Shown here in pieces: positions 26,946 through 35,873 of a stretch of 64,000 nt of DNA. The stretch is from the NCBI RefSeq assembly GCF_011193355.1, contig NZ_CP049780.1, positions 919,280-983,279 of the forward strand, written 5' to 3'. The notes under the pieces are model-generated. The model was not told the DNA's origin. It saw only the letters and a list, made by a program, of their open reading frames with translations, and did not search any database. The translations under genes were made by a program, and so were the position numbers. Source of the DNA: Streptomyces sp. JB150 (GTDB lineage: Bacteria > Actinomycetota > Actinomycetes > Streptomycetales > Streptomycetaceae). Numbering within the stretch: position 1 is the first letter of the stretch; every line of letters starts with the position of its first letter.

Positions 26946-27146
26946 CCCAGCCGACGGCGCGCGGTGGTGTCCAGGCGAAATCCGGTGCGGTGAGCGGCGG
27001 ATGCGCGGGAGGTACGCGGGGGCGCGTGAGCGGGCGCGGCCGGGAGCGTGCGCGGTCGGGAGCGCCTGAGGGCTACCCGCCGGTAGTAATTGCTGACAAG
27101 GTGTCTACGCGAAGTCAGTGTCCCCGGCGTCACGACGAGGAGCAGT

Positions 27147-27977
27147 ATGTCCGCCACCGTCTCCTTCCAGGTCCCCACGCCCTCCGGGCCGCGGCCGATG
27201 ACCGTGTCCTACGCGCGCGAGGGCGACGGCGAGCCGTTGCTGCTGCTGCACGGCATAGGTCACCACCGGCAGGCCTGGGACCCGGTGATCCCCGTGCTGG
27301 CCAAGGAGCGGGACGTGATCGCCGTCGACCTGCCCGGGTTCGGCGCGTCCCCGGCGCTCCCCGACGGGCTGGCGCACGACCTGCCGACGATGACCGCTGT
27401 GCTCACGGCGCTGTGTGCCGCGCTGGAGCTGGAGCGGCCGCATGTGGCGGGCAACTCGCTGGGCGGGCTGCTGGCGCTGGAGCTGGGCCGCGCGGGGGTG
27501 GTCCGTTCGGTCACCGCCCTGTCCCCGGCCGGTTTCTGGTCCGACGCGGAACGGCGTTACGCCTTCGGCGTGCTCACGGCGATGCGGGAGATCGCCCGGC
27601 GCACTCCCCCGTCGGTGGTGGAGCGGCTGGCGCCGTCCGCGGCCGGCCGGACGCTGCTGACGAGCACCATCTACGCCCGCCCGGCCCGGCGCGCGCCCGA
27701 GGCCGTGGTCGCCGAGACGCGCGCGCTGGCCACCGCGCGCGGGTTCGCCGAGACCCTGCGCTCGGGGCGGACCGTGCGGTTCACCGAGGACGTGCCGGGG
27801 CTGCCGGTCACCGTGGCCTGGGGCACCCGGGACCGGCTGCTGGTGCCCCGTCAGGGCGTCCGCGCCAAGACCGTCATCCCGCGCGCCCGGCTGGTGCGGC
27901 TGCCCGGCTGCGGTCACGTCCCGATGAACGACGACCCGGCGCTGGTGGCGCGCGTGCTGCTCGACGGCAGCCGCTGA
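27147..27977 (+). CDS. Alpha/beta-hydrolase
   Basis: A 276-residue alpha/beta-hydrolase. LLLLHGIGHHRQAWDPVI holds the oxyanion HG motif, the nucleophile elbow is AGNSLGG, and the C-terminal GCGHVPMNDDP supplies His. The ATG at 27147 has a GAGGAG site; an in-frame ATG at 27090 lies in the promoter region. It is divergent from the ECF41 sigma gene and may belong to its regulon. The substrate is unknown. Confidence 0.88.
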   Translation: MSATVSFQVPTPSGPRPMTVSYAREGDGEPLLLLHGIGHHRQAWDPVIPVLAKERDVIAVDLPGFGASPALPDGLAHDLPTMTAVLTALCAALELERPHVAGNSLGGLLALELGRAGVVRSVTALSPAGFWSDAERRYAFGVLTAMREIARRTPPSVVERLAPSAAGRTLLTSTIYARPARRAPEAVVAETRALATARGFAETLRSGRTVRFTEDVPGLPVTVAWGTRDRLLVPRQGVRAKTVIPRARLVRLPGCGHVPMNDDPALVARVLLDGSR

Positions 27978-28143
27978 GCGCGCGCCCGCGGAGCGCCCGG
28001 GGATGACCCGGCCGGTGCCTTCAGGACCTCCTGGGGGACGGCCGAGTGGTACGGCCTGTTCACACGCCGGGCCGGTCGCCGGGCCGGTCTCCGGCTCGGT
28101 CGAAGGCCGCCCCGGAGGGCTTCAGCGAGTTCCCCATGCTCTG

Positions 28144-29175
28144 TCACCTCTGCTTGCGCGCGAGCGACCGCGCCCCCTCGCGCACGCCGGGAGCGTCAGG
28201 CGGCTCGGGAACAGCGGGCGCCTCGGGCACGTGGTGCGTGCCGTGACCGTCGTGTGCGCCGTGAGCGCCGGGCGCGCCGGGCGCGGGACGTGACCGCCGC
28301 CGCGGGCTCCGGTTCAGCGCGCCGGAGCCCAGGGCGACCCCGGCGCCGACCAGGGCGCTGCCGGCGGCCTGGGCGAGGCCGTAGGAGCCGGTGCCGACGA
28401 GGGGGGCGGTGCAGGCGGCGGCCACGGGGATGAGCCCGGAGAAGAGGGTGGCGCGCTCGGCGCCGATCCGCTGCATGCCCATGTACCAGCAGACGAAGCC
28501 GACGACGGTGACGATCACCCCCTGCCACAGCAGGGCGGCCGTCTCGGTGGCGTCGGGACGGCGCAGCCAGGCGGTGCCGTCCAGGAGGAGGCCGGCCGCC
28601 GCGGACTCCGCCGCGGCCACGGCGCACACGGTGGCGGACAGCAGGCGCGGGCCGAGCGGGCGCAGCACGGGCATGGCGAGCACCGCGAAGCCGACCTCGC
28701 CGGCGAGCGCGCCCGCCGACCAGACGAGTCCGGCCGTGCCGGTGCGGCCCCAGCCCTGCACGGCGAAGGCGCCGGCGGCGACCATGAAGGCCCCGTACAG
28801 CACGGCGCGGCGGGGCCGCCGCCCGTCCAGGAGCGGGACGACGACGGCGACGACGACCGGGGCGCAGCCCACGAAGACACCCGGCACCGCCGGTTCCGCG
28901 GTGCGCTCCGCGGCCAGGACCGCCAGGTTGAAGCCGACCATGCCGACGGCCGCGAGCAGCGCGAGCCGCGCCCACTGCCGGGCGGTGAGGGCGCGCAGCC
29001 GGGCGGCGGCGCCCGGTCCGGCGAGCGGGATCAGCAGCAGGCAGGCGAGGCCGTAACGCAGGAACTGGCCGCCCGCGTACGGGTAGTCGCCGAGGAGGCT
29101 GTTGGCGGTGAAGGATCCTCCGACGAGGACGCAGGCGAGCGCGGCGAGGAGACAGCCGCGGGTGGTGGCGTTCAT
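28144..29175 (-). CDS. EamA/DMT-family transporter
   Basis: A 343-residue protein with about ten predicted transmembrane helices in two EamA repeats (ALACVLVGGSFTANSLLG; SAGALAGEVGFAVLAMPVLRPLG). The cytoplasmic tail is long, basic and then His-rich (GAHGAHDGHGTHH). It is divergent from a MocR regulator gene 47 bp away, so it is probably that regulator's target. The solute is unknown, perhaps an amino acid or vitamin. Confidence 0.9.
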   Translation of the reverse strand: MNATTRGCLLAALACVLVGGSFTANSLLGDYPYAGGQFLRYGLACLLLIPLAGPGAAARLRALTARQWARLALLAAVGMVGFNLAVLAAERTAEPAVPGVFVGCAPVVVAVVVPLLDGRRPRRAVLYGAFMVAAGAFAVQGWGRTGTAGLVWSAGALAGEVGFAVLAMPVLRPLGPRLLSATVCAVAAAESAAAGLLLDGTAWLRRPDATETAALLWQGVIVTVVGFVCWYMGMQRIGAERATLFSGLIPVAAACTAPLVGTGSYGLAQAAGSALVGAGVALGSGALNRSPRRRSRPAPGAPGAHGAHDGHGTHHVPEAPAVPEPPDAPGVREGARSLARKQR

Positions 29176-29222
29176 GGGGCCGACGCTAGGAAGCGCGGCG
29201 GCCCGGTTTAAGGTCCACTTCC

Positions 29223-30710
29223 ATGACGGTGTCCCGGACCAATTCGGCTGCCGCGCACGCGGGGGACGGCGGCGCCTCCCCGGACAGCCGGGACGGCGGC
29301 GCCGGCCGTGCGGTCGCCTGGGAGGTGCTGCTGCCCGCCGCCGCCGCGCCGGCCCGGTCGCGGGGGCGGGCGCTGCGCGCGGCGCTGCGGGAGGCGGTGC
29401 GGTCGGGGCGGCTGGCGGCGGGCACGCGGCTGCCGTCGAGTCGGGATCTGGCCGCCGACCTTGGTGTGTCGCGCGGGCTGGTCACGGAGGCGTACGAGCA
29501 GCTGACGGCGGAGGGCTATCTGCGCAGCGGGCGGGGCGCGGGGACGTGGGTGGGGGACGCCGTACGGGCCGCCCGGCCACGGGTGCGCGACCTCGCGCCG
29601 CGCTCAGCGGGGGCGCGCGCCGACTTCGTGCCGGGCACGCCGGACCTGTCGCTGTTCCCGCGCGCGGCGTGGGCCGCGGCGCAGCGGCGGGTGCTGGCCG
29701 AGCTGCCGCACCACTCCCTCGGCTATCCGGATCCGCGCGGTCTGCCCCGGCTGCGCACCGCCCTGGCGGAACTGCTGGCCCGGCGACGGGGCGTGGTCGC
29801 GGACCCGGAGCGGCTCGTGGTGGTGTCCGGGGTGACGCAGGCGACCGCGCTGCTCGGCTTCGCGCTTCGGGCGCGCGGGCTGCGCGCGGTGGGCGTCGAG
29901 GATCCGGGCAGCCCTGAGCACGAGGGCATGTACGCCGCGGCCGGGGTCACGCCCGTGCCGCTGCCGCTGGACGGGGAGGGCCTCGCGCCCGGCCCGCTGC
30001 GGGCGTCGGGCGTGCGGGCGGTGATGACGACCCCGGCGCACCAGTACCCGACCGGCATCGCCTACTCGGCGCGGCGCCGCGCCGAACTCCTCGGCTGGGC
30101 GCGGTCGGTGGACGGGATCGTCCTGGAGGACGACTACGACGGCGACTTCCGCTACGACCGCTCCCCCGTCGGCGCGCTGCAGGGCCTCGACCCGGAGCGG
30201 GTGGCCTACACCGGCTCGGTGAGCAAGTCGCTCGCGCCCGGACTGCGGCTGGGCTGGCTGTTGGTGCCCGAGTGGCTGGCGGAGGAGGTGGTCAGCCGCA
30301 AGCAGGCGATGGATCTCGGCCATCCCAGCGTCGACCAGGCGGCGTTCGCGCACTTCGTGGAGCGCGGCGACTACGACCGTCAGCTGCGCCGCTGCCAGCG
30401 CGCCTACCGGGAGCGCCGCGACGTGCTCGTGGCCGCCCTGGCGGAGCACTTCCCCGGCGCGGAGGTGTCCGGGATCGCGGCGGGGCTGCACGTCATCGCC
30501 ACGCTGCCGGAGCGGTACGGCCCGCAGGACGCCTTCCTCGCGCGCGTGGCCGCGGCGGGGGTCGCCGTCCGTCCGCTGTCGGACTGCGCGCACGCGCGGC
30601 CGGACGGCGAGGGCGTGGCGGACCGGGCGGTGCGGCTGGTGCTGGGGTACGCGCACCTGACGCCGGGGCGGATCCGGGAGGGCGTACGGCTGATGGCGGG
30701 GGCGATGTGA
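29223..30710 (+). CDS. MocR/PdxR-family PLP-dependent regulator
   Basis: A 495-residue fusion of a GntR winged helix (residues 60-125, LPSSRDLAADLGVSRGLVTEAYEQLTAEGYL) and a class I aminotransferase-like domain with the PLP lysine in YTGSVSKSLAPGLRLGW. These regulators bind PLP and sometimes an amine. A TAAGGT about 8 bp before the ATG suggests a leaderless transcript. The gene is divergent from an EamA transporter. No pdxST genes are nearby, so its target is likely the transporter. Confidence 0.92.
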   Translation: MTVSRTNSAAAHAGDGGASPDSRDGGAGRAVAWEVLLPAAAAPARSRGRALRAALREAVRSGRLAAGTRLPSSRDLAADLGVSRGLVTEAYEQLTAEGYLRSGRGAGTWVGDAVRAARPRVRDLAPRSAGARADFVPGTPDLSLFPRAAWAAAQRRVLAELPHHSLGYPDPRGLPRLRTALAELLARRRGVVADPERLVVVSGVTQATALLGFALRARGLRAVGVEDPGSPEHEGMYAAAGVTPVPLPLDGEGLAPGPLRASGVRAVMTTPAHQYPTGIAYSARRRAELLGWARSVDGIVLEDDYDGDFRYDRSPVGALQGLDPERVAYTGSVSKSLAPGLRLGWLLVPEWLAEEVVSRKQAMDLGHPSVDQAAFAHFVERGDYDRQLRRCQRAYRERRDVLVAALAEHFPGAEVSGIAAGLHVIATLPERYGPQDAFLARVAAAGVAVRPLSDCAHARPDGEGVADRAVRLVLGYAHLTPGRIREGVRLMAGAM

Positions 30711-30745
30711 CCGGCAGGGCGGTTCCCCGGCCGGCGGGAGCGGTT

Positions 30746-30767
30746 GTTCACTTGTGGTTTCCGTGTG
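30746..30767 (+). promoter_or_regulatory. Candidate PHO box upstream of phoD
   Basis: Two 11 bp direct repeats, GTTCACTTGTG (30746-30756) and GTTTCCGTGTG (30757-30767). The first agrees at 10 of 11 positions with the Streptomyces PhoP direct-repeat consensus (G-G/T-TCA-YYY-R-G/C-G), the second more weakly. A TAGGTG -10-like element follows at 30784, so the box would overlap the -35 region as expected for PhoP activation. Confidence 0.65.
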
Positions 30768-30831
30768 CGCCGTGATGTCCGCGTAGGTGTGGCTCCACAC
30801 ACTGGCCGGATTTCGTCCTGGAGGCTGCCTC

Positions 30832-32409
30832 ATGTCCCAGCGCCCGCTCCCCGACCGCCGTAGCGTGCTGCGCGGCTCGCTCGCCGCGTCCGCCGCCCTG
30901 ACCCTGCCCGCCGCCGGTCTCGGCGCGGCTCCCGCGCTCGCCCTGTCGGGGCGTCCGCGGGCGGGCTGGGGCGTGCAGACCGGTGACGTGACGACGGACT
31001 CGGGGCTGGTGTGGGTGCGCTCCGACCGGCCGGCCCGGATGATCGTCGAGACGTCCGCCACCGAGTCGTTCCGCGATCCGCGCCGATGGCACGGCCCGCT
31101 GCTGGGTGCGGACACCGACTTCACCGGCACCGTGCGGCTGCGCGGTCTGCCGCCCGGCGAGCAGATCCACTACCGCGTGCTGCTGGCCGACCCGGACGAC
31201 CCGCGCCGTACCGGCGAGCCGGTCACCGGCACCTTCCGCACCGCGTCCGTGCGGCGCCGCGACGGGGTGCGGTTCGTCTGGTCGGGCGACCTGGCCGGCC
31301 AGGGCTGGGGCATCAACCCGGACCTCGGCGGCTACCGCATCTACGAGGCGATGGCCGCCCTGGACCCGGACTTCTTCCTGTGCTCCGGCGACAACGTCTA
31401 CGCCGACGGCCCGATCGGCGAGACCGTGACCCTGCCCGACGGGCGGATCTGGCGGAACGTCACCACGGAGGAGAAGTCCAAGGTCGCCGAGACGCTGGCC
31501 GAGTTCCGCGGCAACTTCCGGTACAACCTGCTGGACGAGAACCTGCGCGCGTTCAACGCCCGGGTGCCCTCGATCATCCAGTGGGACGACCACGAGGTGA
31601 CCAACAACTGGTATCCGGGCGAGATCCTCACGGACGGCCGGTACACGGAGAAGAACGTCGACGTGCTCGCCGCGCGGGCCCGGCGGGCGTTCTCGGAGTA
31701 CTTCCCGATCTCCACGCTGCGCCGCCCCGGCGGCCGCGTCTACCGGGTGCAGCGGCACGGCCCGCTGCTGGACGTGTTCGTGCTGGACATGCGCACGTAC
31801 CGCAACGCGAACTCGCCCGGCACGCAGGCCGACGACCCGCAGGGCATCCTCGGCCGGGAGCAGCTGGAGTGGCTGAAGAGGGAGCTGTCCCGGTCGCGCG
31901 CGGTGTGGAAGGTGATCGCCTCCGACATGCCGCTCGGCCTGGTCGTGCCGGACACCGGGGACGGCAGGCCGAACATCGAAGCCGTCGCGCAGGGCGACCC
32001 CGGTGCCCCGCTGGGCCGGGAACTGCAGATCGCGGAGCTGCTGCGGTTCGTCAAGCACCGGCGGATCACCGGCACGGTCTGGCTGACGGCCGACGTGCAC
32101 TACACCTCGGCGCAGCACTACCAGCCGTCGCGGGCCGCGTTCACCGACTTCGAGCCGTTCTGGGAGTTCGTCTCCGGGCCGCTGAACGCCGGTGCCTTCC
32201 CGGCGAACGCGCTTGACGGCACGTTCGGTCCCGAGCGGGTCTTCGTGAAGGCACCGGCCCGGGCGAACGTGTCCCCCGCCGAGGGGTACCAGTTCTTCGG
32301 CGAGGTCGACATCGACGGGGGCAGCGGTGAACTGACGGTCCGGCTGCGGGAGCAGGACGGCACCGCGCTGTTCACGAAGGTGCTCCAGCCGGGTCTCGTC
32401 GGGCAGTAG
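30832..32409 (+). CDS. phoD: Alkaline phosphatase/phosphodiesterase PhoD, Tat-exported
   Basis: A 525-residue PhoD-family enzyme that releases phosphate from phosphodiesters outside the cell. The N-terminus carries a twin-arginine signal (DRRSVLRG then a hydrophobic Ala-rich stretch to about residue 40). An N-terminal Ig-like PhoD domain precedes the metallophosphatase core, with VWSGDLAGQG, CSGDNVYADGP, WDDHEVTNNW and TADVHYTSAQHY metal-ligand motifs. The start is ATG 30832 with GGAGG. A PHO-box-like element upstream suggests phosphate-starvation control. Confidence 0.94.
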   Translation: MSQRPLPDRRSVLRGSLAASAALTLPAAGLGAAPALALSGRPRAGWGVQTGDVTTDSGLVWVRSDRPARMIVETSATESFRDPRRWHGPLLGADTDFTGTVRLRGLPPGEQIHYRVLLADPDDPRRTGEPVTGTFRTASVRRRDGVRFVWSGDLAGQGWGINPDLGGYRIYEAMAALDPDFFLCSGDNVYADGPIGETVTLPDGRIWRNVTTEEKSKVAETLAEFRGNFRYNLLDENLRAFNARVPSIIQWDDHEVTNNWYPGEILTDGRYTEKNVDVLAARARRAFSEYFPISTLRRPGGRVYRVQRHGPLLDVFVLDMRTYRNANSPGTQADDPQGILGREQLEWLKRELSRSRAVWKVIASDMPLGLVVPDTGDGRPNIEAVAQGDPGAPLGRELQIAELLRFVKHRRITGTVWLTADVHYTSAQHYQPSRAAFTDFEPFWEFVSGPLNAGAFPANALDGTFGPERVFVKAPARANVSPAEGYQFFGEVDIDGGSGELTVRLREQDGTALFTKVLQPGLVGQ

Positions 32410-32509
32410 CACCGCTCCCCGGGCAGTGGCCGCCGGGCGGCCCGGCGATCCCGTACCCTCGTTGCCGTGTCGCGCACCGCCGTCATCCCGCGGTGCGCGG
32501 CATCGCTCG

Positions 32510-32684
32510 CGTGCGCGGCGGGACTTGGGCGCTGCGGGCTTGGGCGCGGCGGCGGGACTTGGGCGCGGCCGGACGCGGGTGGCGCTTGCCGCTTTACTTG
32601 AACGCAAAACGGGCAGATGCCCGCTTTACCCATCAGTCACACACCGTTCGTGATCACGCAACACCGTTCCTTCACAGTGGGTGC
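32510..32684 (+). promoter_or_regulatory. Repeat-rich leader of the GNAT gene
   Basis: GGCGGGACTTGGGCGC occurs twice (about 32517 and 32553), with a partial copy between. Closer to the gene, ACACCGTTC occurs twice about 22 bp apart (near 32641 and 32661), a phased pair that could bind a regulator. A short inverted repeat CGGGC-AGAT-GCCCG lies at about 32610. Confidence 0.4.
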
Positions 32685-34097
32685 ATGAATCGGAAGACGA
32701 CTGATGTGACACGCGCCAAGAACGGGCGTCCCGTGCACCACTGGCGGCGGGACGTGGTCGAACTCGCCGCCCTCTTCACCGCCGTGGCGGTCGCCGACGC
32801 CGTGGCCAACCTGATCGGGCACGGCCCCGACGGCCCGGCGCTGCTGCTGATCTCCGCTCTCGTGCTGCTCGCCACCGCGGCCTTCCACACCTGGTGGGCA
32901 CGGCGCCACGGCCACGCGCCGCCGGCCCTGGATACCGGCGCCCGGCCCGGCTCCCCGGAGCGGGCCGGGACGGGCGAGAGCCCGGAGGACGGGCAGGGCA
33001 CGCCCGAGGGCGTCCCCGGGCCGAGCACGCTGTGGCGGCTGCGGACGACCGTGCGGGACGAGCCGGGCTCGCTGGCCGCGCTGTGCACCGCACTGGCCGG
33101 CCACCGGGTGGACATCCTGAGCCTGCAGACGCATCCGCTGGGCCACGGCACGGTGGACGAGTTCCTGCTGCGCGCCCCCGGCACGCTCCCGGCCGGCGAG
33201 CTCACCCACGCGGTGGCGCTGGCCGGCGGCAGCGGCACCTGGATCGAGCGGGCCGACGCCCACGACCTGGTGGACGCCCCGACCCGGATCCTGGGCCTGG
33301 CCACCCGCACCGCCCTCGACGCGGCCGAACTGCCACTGGCACTGCGCCAGTTGCTGGGCCGCTGCACGATCCGCCAGCTGCCCGCCGCCCCGGCGGACGG
33401 CGCTCAGGACGCGGTCCCGGCGGAGGGCGTCCTCGAGGACACCGTGCTGCGACTGCGCGCCCCCGAGGGCTCCGTGATCACCGTGGAGCGCCCCTACCTG
33501 CCCTTCACCCCGACCGAGTTCGCGCGGGCGCGGGCGCTGGTGGAGCTGGACTCCCGGCTCGGACCGCGCATCCCGCGCGGCCAGGACGTGCTGACCCTGC
33601 CCGAGGGTGACGCGATCACCGTGCGCCGGGCCGGCACCGACGACGTGGCGGCCGCGAAGGAGATGCACGGGCGCTGCTCGTCGCGCACCCTCTCCCTGCG
33701 CTACCACGGGCCGGTCGGGGACGCCGACCGCTACCTCAACCATCTGCTCTCCCCGCGCTACGGCCGCACCCTCGCCGTGGAGACCCCCTCGAGGCGGATC
33801 GTCGCCCTCGGTCACCTGCTGTGGGACGGGGACGAAACGGAGGTGGCGCTGCTCGTGGAGGACGCCTGGCAGCGGCGCGGCGTCGGCTCACAGCTGCTGG
33901 GCCGCCTGGTGGCGATGGCCGCCGAGGCGGGCTGCGCCAGCGTGTACGCCGTCACCCAGGCGTCCAACACCGGCATGGTCGCCGCGATGCGCGGTCTGGG
34001 CCTGCCCCTCGACTACCAGATCGAGGAGGGCACCCTGGTGATCACGGCCCGGCTGGAGCCGGCCGCGGTGAGCGGCCGGCTGACCGTCGGCGAGTGA
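32685..34097 (+). CDS. Membrane-anchored GNAT acetyltransferase with ACT domain
   Basis: A 470-residue protein in three parts. Two hydrophobic helices cover about residues 24-72 (VVELAALFTAVAVADAV; ALLLISALVLLATAAFH). An ACT-like domain covers about 105-175 (LRTTVRDEPGSLAALCTALAGHRVDILSL). A GNAT domain covers about 305-455 (ITVRRAGTDDVAAAKEMHGRC; EDAWQRRGVGSQLLGRL). This points to a membrane-bound acetyltransferase controlled by an amino acid. The substrate is unknown. A GTG at 32706 is an alternative start. Confidence 0.85.
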   Translation: MNRKTTDVTRAKNGRPVHHWRRDVVELAALFTAVAVADAVANLIGHGPDGPALLLISALVLLATAAFHTWWARRHGHAPPALDTGARPGSPERAGTGESPEDGQGTPEGVPGPSTLWRLRTTVRDEPGSLAALCTALAGHRVDILSLQTHPLGHGTVDEFLLRAPGTLPAGELTHAVALAGGSGTWIERADAHDLVDAPTRILGLATRTALDAAELPLALRQLLGRCTIRQLPAAPADGAQDAVPAEGVLEDTVLRLRAPEGSVITVERPYLPFTPTEFARARALVELDSRLGPRIPRGQDVLTLPEGDAITVRRAGTDDVAAAKEMHGRCSSRTLSLRYHGPVGDADRYLNHLLSPRYGRTLAVETPSRRIVALGHLLWDGDETEVALLVEDAWQRRGVGSQLLGRLVAMAAEAGCASVYAVTQASNTGMVAAMRGLGLPLDYQIEEGTLVITARLEPAAVSGRLTVGE

Positions 34098-34110
34098 CCC
34101 CGTCCGATGT

Positions 34111-34137
34111 GAACGGCCCGGCCCTGCCGGGCCGTTC
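34111..34137. terminator. Bidirectional terminator hairpin
   Basis: A perfect 12 bp stem (GAACGGCCCGGC paired with GCCGGGCCGTTC) with loop CCT between two convergent genes, the GNAT protein and the trans-sulfuration enzyme. Confidence 0.85.
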
Positions 34138-34143
34138 GCGCGT

Positions 34144-35289
34144 TCACCCCAGGGCCCGGTCCAGGTCGGCCCACAGGTCGTCGACGTCCTCCAGGCCCAC
34201 TGACAGCCGCAGCAGCCGGTCGCTGACTCCGGCGCCCCGGCGGTCGTCGGCGTCGACGATGCGGTGGCTGATGGACGCCGGGTGCTGGATGAGGGTGTCG
34301 ACGCTGCCGAGGCTGACGGCCGGGGTGACCAGCCGGACAGCGCCGATGACGGCGTGCGGATCGCCGTACGTCTCGAAGGCGATCATCGCGCCGCCGATGC
34401 CCGGATAGTGCACCCGCTCCACCCGCGGGTCGGCGGCCAGGCGGCGGGCGAGTTCGGCGGCGGTCTGCGACGCGGCCCGCACCCGGACCGGCAGGGTGGC
34501 CAGGCCGCGCAGCAGCAGGTACCCGGCGAGCGGGTGCAGGACCCCGCCGGTGGCGAACCTGACCTGGCGCAGCCGGCCCGCGAACTCCTCGTCGCAGGCG
34601 ACCACTCCGGCGAGCACGTCGCCGTGGCCGCCGAGGTACTTGGTGGCGCTGTGCAGCACCAGCCGCGCGCCGTGCTCGACGGGCCGCTGCAGCACGGGCG
34701 TGGCGAAGGTGTTGTCGACCAGCAGCGGCACCGAACCGCAGGCGTGGGCGACGGCCCGCAGGTCGAGTTCGGCGAGCGTCGGGTTGGCCGGGGACTCGAC
34801 GAGGACCAGCCCGGTGTCCGGGCGCAGCGCCGCCGCGATGCCGGCCGGGTCGGTCCAGGTGACCTCGGTGCCGAGCAGTCCGGCGGTCAGCAGGTGGTCG
34901 CTGCACCCGTACAGAGGACGTACGGCGACGACGTGCCGCAGGCCGAGGGAGGCCCGGACCAGGAGGACCGCGCTGAGCGCGGCCATGCCGCTGGCGAACG
35001 CGACGGCGGCCTCGGTGCCCTCCAGGCGGGCGAGGGCGGTCTCGAAGCGGGCGACCGTGGGGTTGCCGAGTCGGCCGTAGACGGGCGGGCCGTCCGGTTC
35101 GGCGCCGGTCGCGGCGAACGCGTCGATGCGGGCGGCCTCGGCGCGGCTGTCGGCGGAGGGGTAGGTGGTCGACAGGTCGATCGGCGGAACGTGCAGGCCG
35201 AGTCCGGCGAGGTCGTCGCGGCCGGCGTGCACGGCCTCGGTGGCCAGTGCCCGGGTACGGGTGCGTGTCTGTGTGCGCGCTGACTCCAT
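34144..35289 (-). CDS. Trans-sulfuration PLP enzyme (cystathionine/methionine gamma-lyase type)
   Basis: A 381-residue Cys/Met-metabolism PLP enzyme. PPVYGRLGNPTVARFETALARLEG, VESPANPT, LLVDNTFATP and the PLP lysine in HSATKYLGGHGDVLAG are all present. The fold covers cystathionine gamma-lyase, gamma-synthase and methionine gamma-lyase; the sequence alone does not decide among them. The divergent Lrp/AsnC gene favours an amino-acid-degrading role. The start is ATG 35289 without a clear ribosome site. Confidence 0.9.
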   Translation of the reverse strand: MESARTQTRTRTRALATEAVHAGRDDLAGLGLHVPPIDLSTTYPSADSRAEAARIDAFAATGAEPDGPPVYGRLGNPTVARFETALARLEGTEAAVAFASGMAALSAVLLVRASLGLRHVVAVRPLYGCSDHLLTAGLLGTEVTWTDPAGIAAALRPDTGLVLVESPANPTLAELDLRAVAHACGSVPLLVDNTFATPVLQRPVEHGARLVLHSATKYLGGHGDVLAGVVACDEEFAGRLRQVRFATGGVLHPLAGYLLLRGLATLPVRVRAASQTAAELARRLAADPRVERVHYPGIGGAMIAFETYGDPHAVIGAVRLVTPAVSLGSVDTLIQHPASISHRIVDADDRRGAGVSDRLLRLSVGLEDVDDLWADLDRALG

Positions 35290-35349
35290 GGCCGAGAGGG
35301 TGAACACCAGCCGGGGTCGGATCGTTCTTTCCCGTGCTACGTTCGGCCG

Positions 35350-35841
35350 ATGGCGGAATCTGTCGTACTGGATCCGGTGGATCTCCATCTGCTGCGGCTG
35401 TTGCAGAACGACGCCCGGACCACCTACCGGGATCTCGCCGCGCAGGTCGGGGTCGCGCCGTCGACCTGTCTGGACCGGGTGACCCGGCTGCGCCGCGCGG
35501 GCGTGATCCTCGGGCACCAGCTGCGGCTGGACCCGGCCAAGCTGGGGCGCGGCCTGGAGGCCCTGCTGTCGGTGCAGGTCAGGCCGCACCGGCGGGAACT
35601 GGTCGGGCCGTTCGTGGAACGCATCCGGGCGCTGCCGGAGTCGCGGACCGTCTTCCATCTCACCGGCCCGGACGACTATCTCGTGCATGTCGCGGTCACC
35701 GACATGACGGACCTGCAACGGCTGGTCCTGGACGAGTTCACGGCCCGCCGCGAGGTGGCCCGGGTGGAGACCCGGCTGATCTTCCAGCAGTGGGACTGCG
35801 GTCCCCTGCTGCCGCCTTCGCCGTCGGCGCAAACCGGGTGA
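35350..35841 (+). CDS. Lrp/AsnC-family regulator
   Basis: A 163-residue regulator with an N-terminal AsnC HTH (LLQNDARTTYRDLAAQVGVAPSTCLDRVTRLRRAGVI) and a RAM/AsnC effector domain. It is divergent from the trans-sulfuration enzyme with only 60 bp between, so it probably controls that gene in response to an amino acid. A TACGTT at 35338-35343 ends 6 bp before the ATG, suggesting a leaderless transcript. Confidence 0.92.
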   Translation: MAESVVLDPVDLHLLRLLQNDARTTYRDLAAQVGVAPSTCLDRVTRLRRAGVILGHQLRLDPAKLGRGLEALLSVQVRPHRRELVGPFVERIRALPESRTVFHLTGPDDYLVHVAVTDMTDLQRLVLDEFTARREVARVETRLIFQQWDCGPLLPPSPSAQTG

Positions 35842-35873
35842 CGGAGCCGGGCCGCCGTACGAGGATGGTCCGC

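Noticed and set aside
27060..27110. ECF41-type promoter (TGTCACA-N16-CGTC)
   Set aside because: A TGTCAGC occurs on the minus strand, but no matching CGTC element follows at the right distance.
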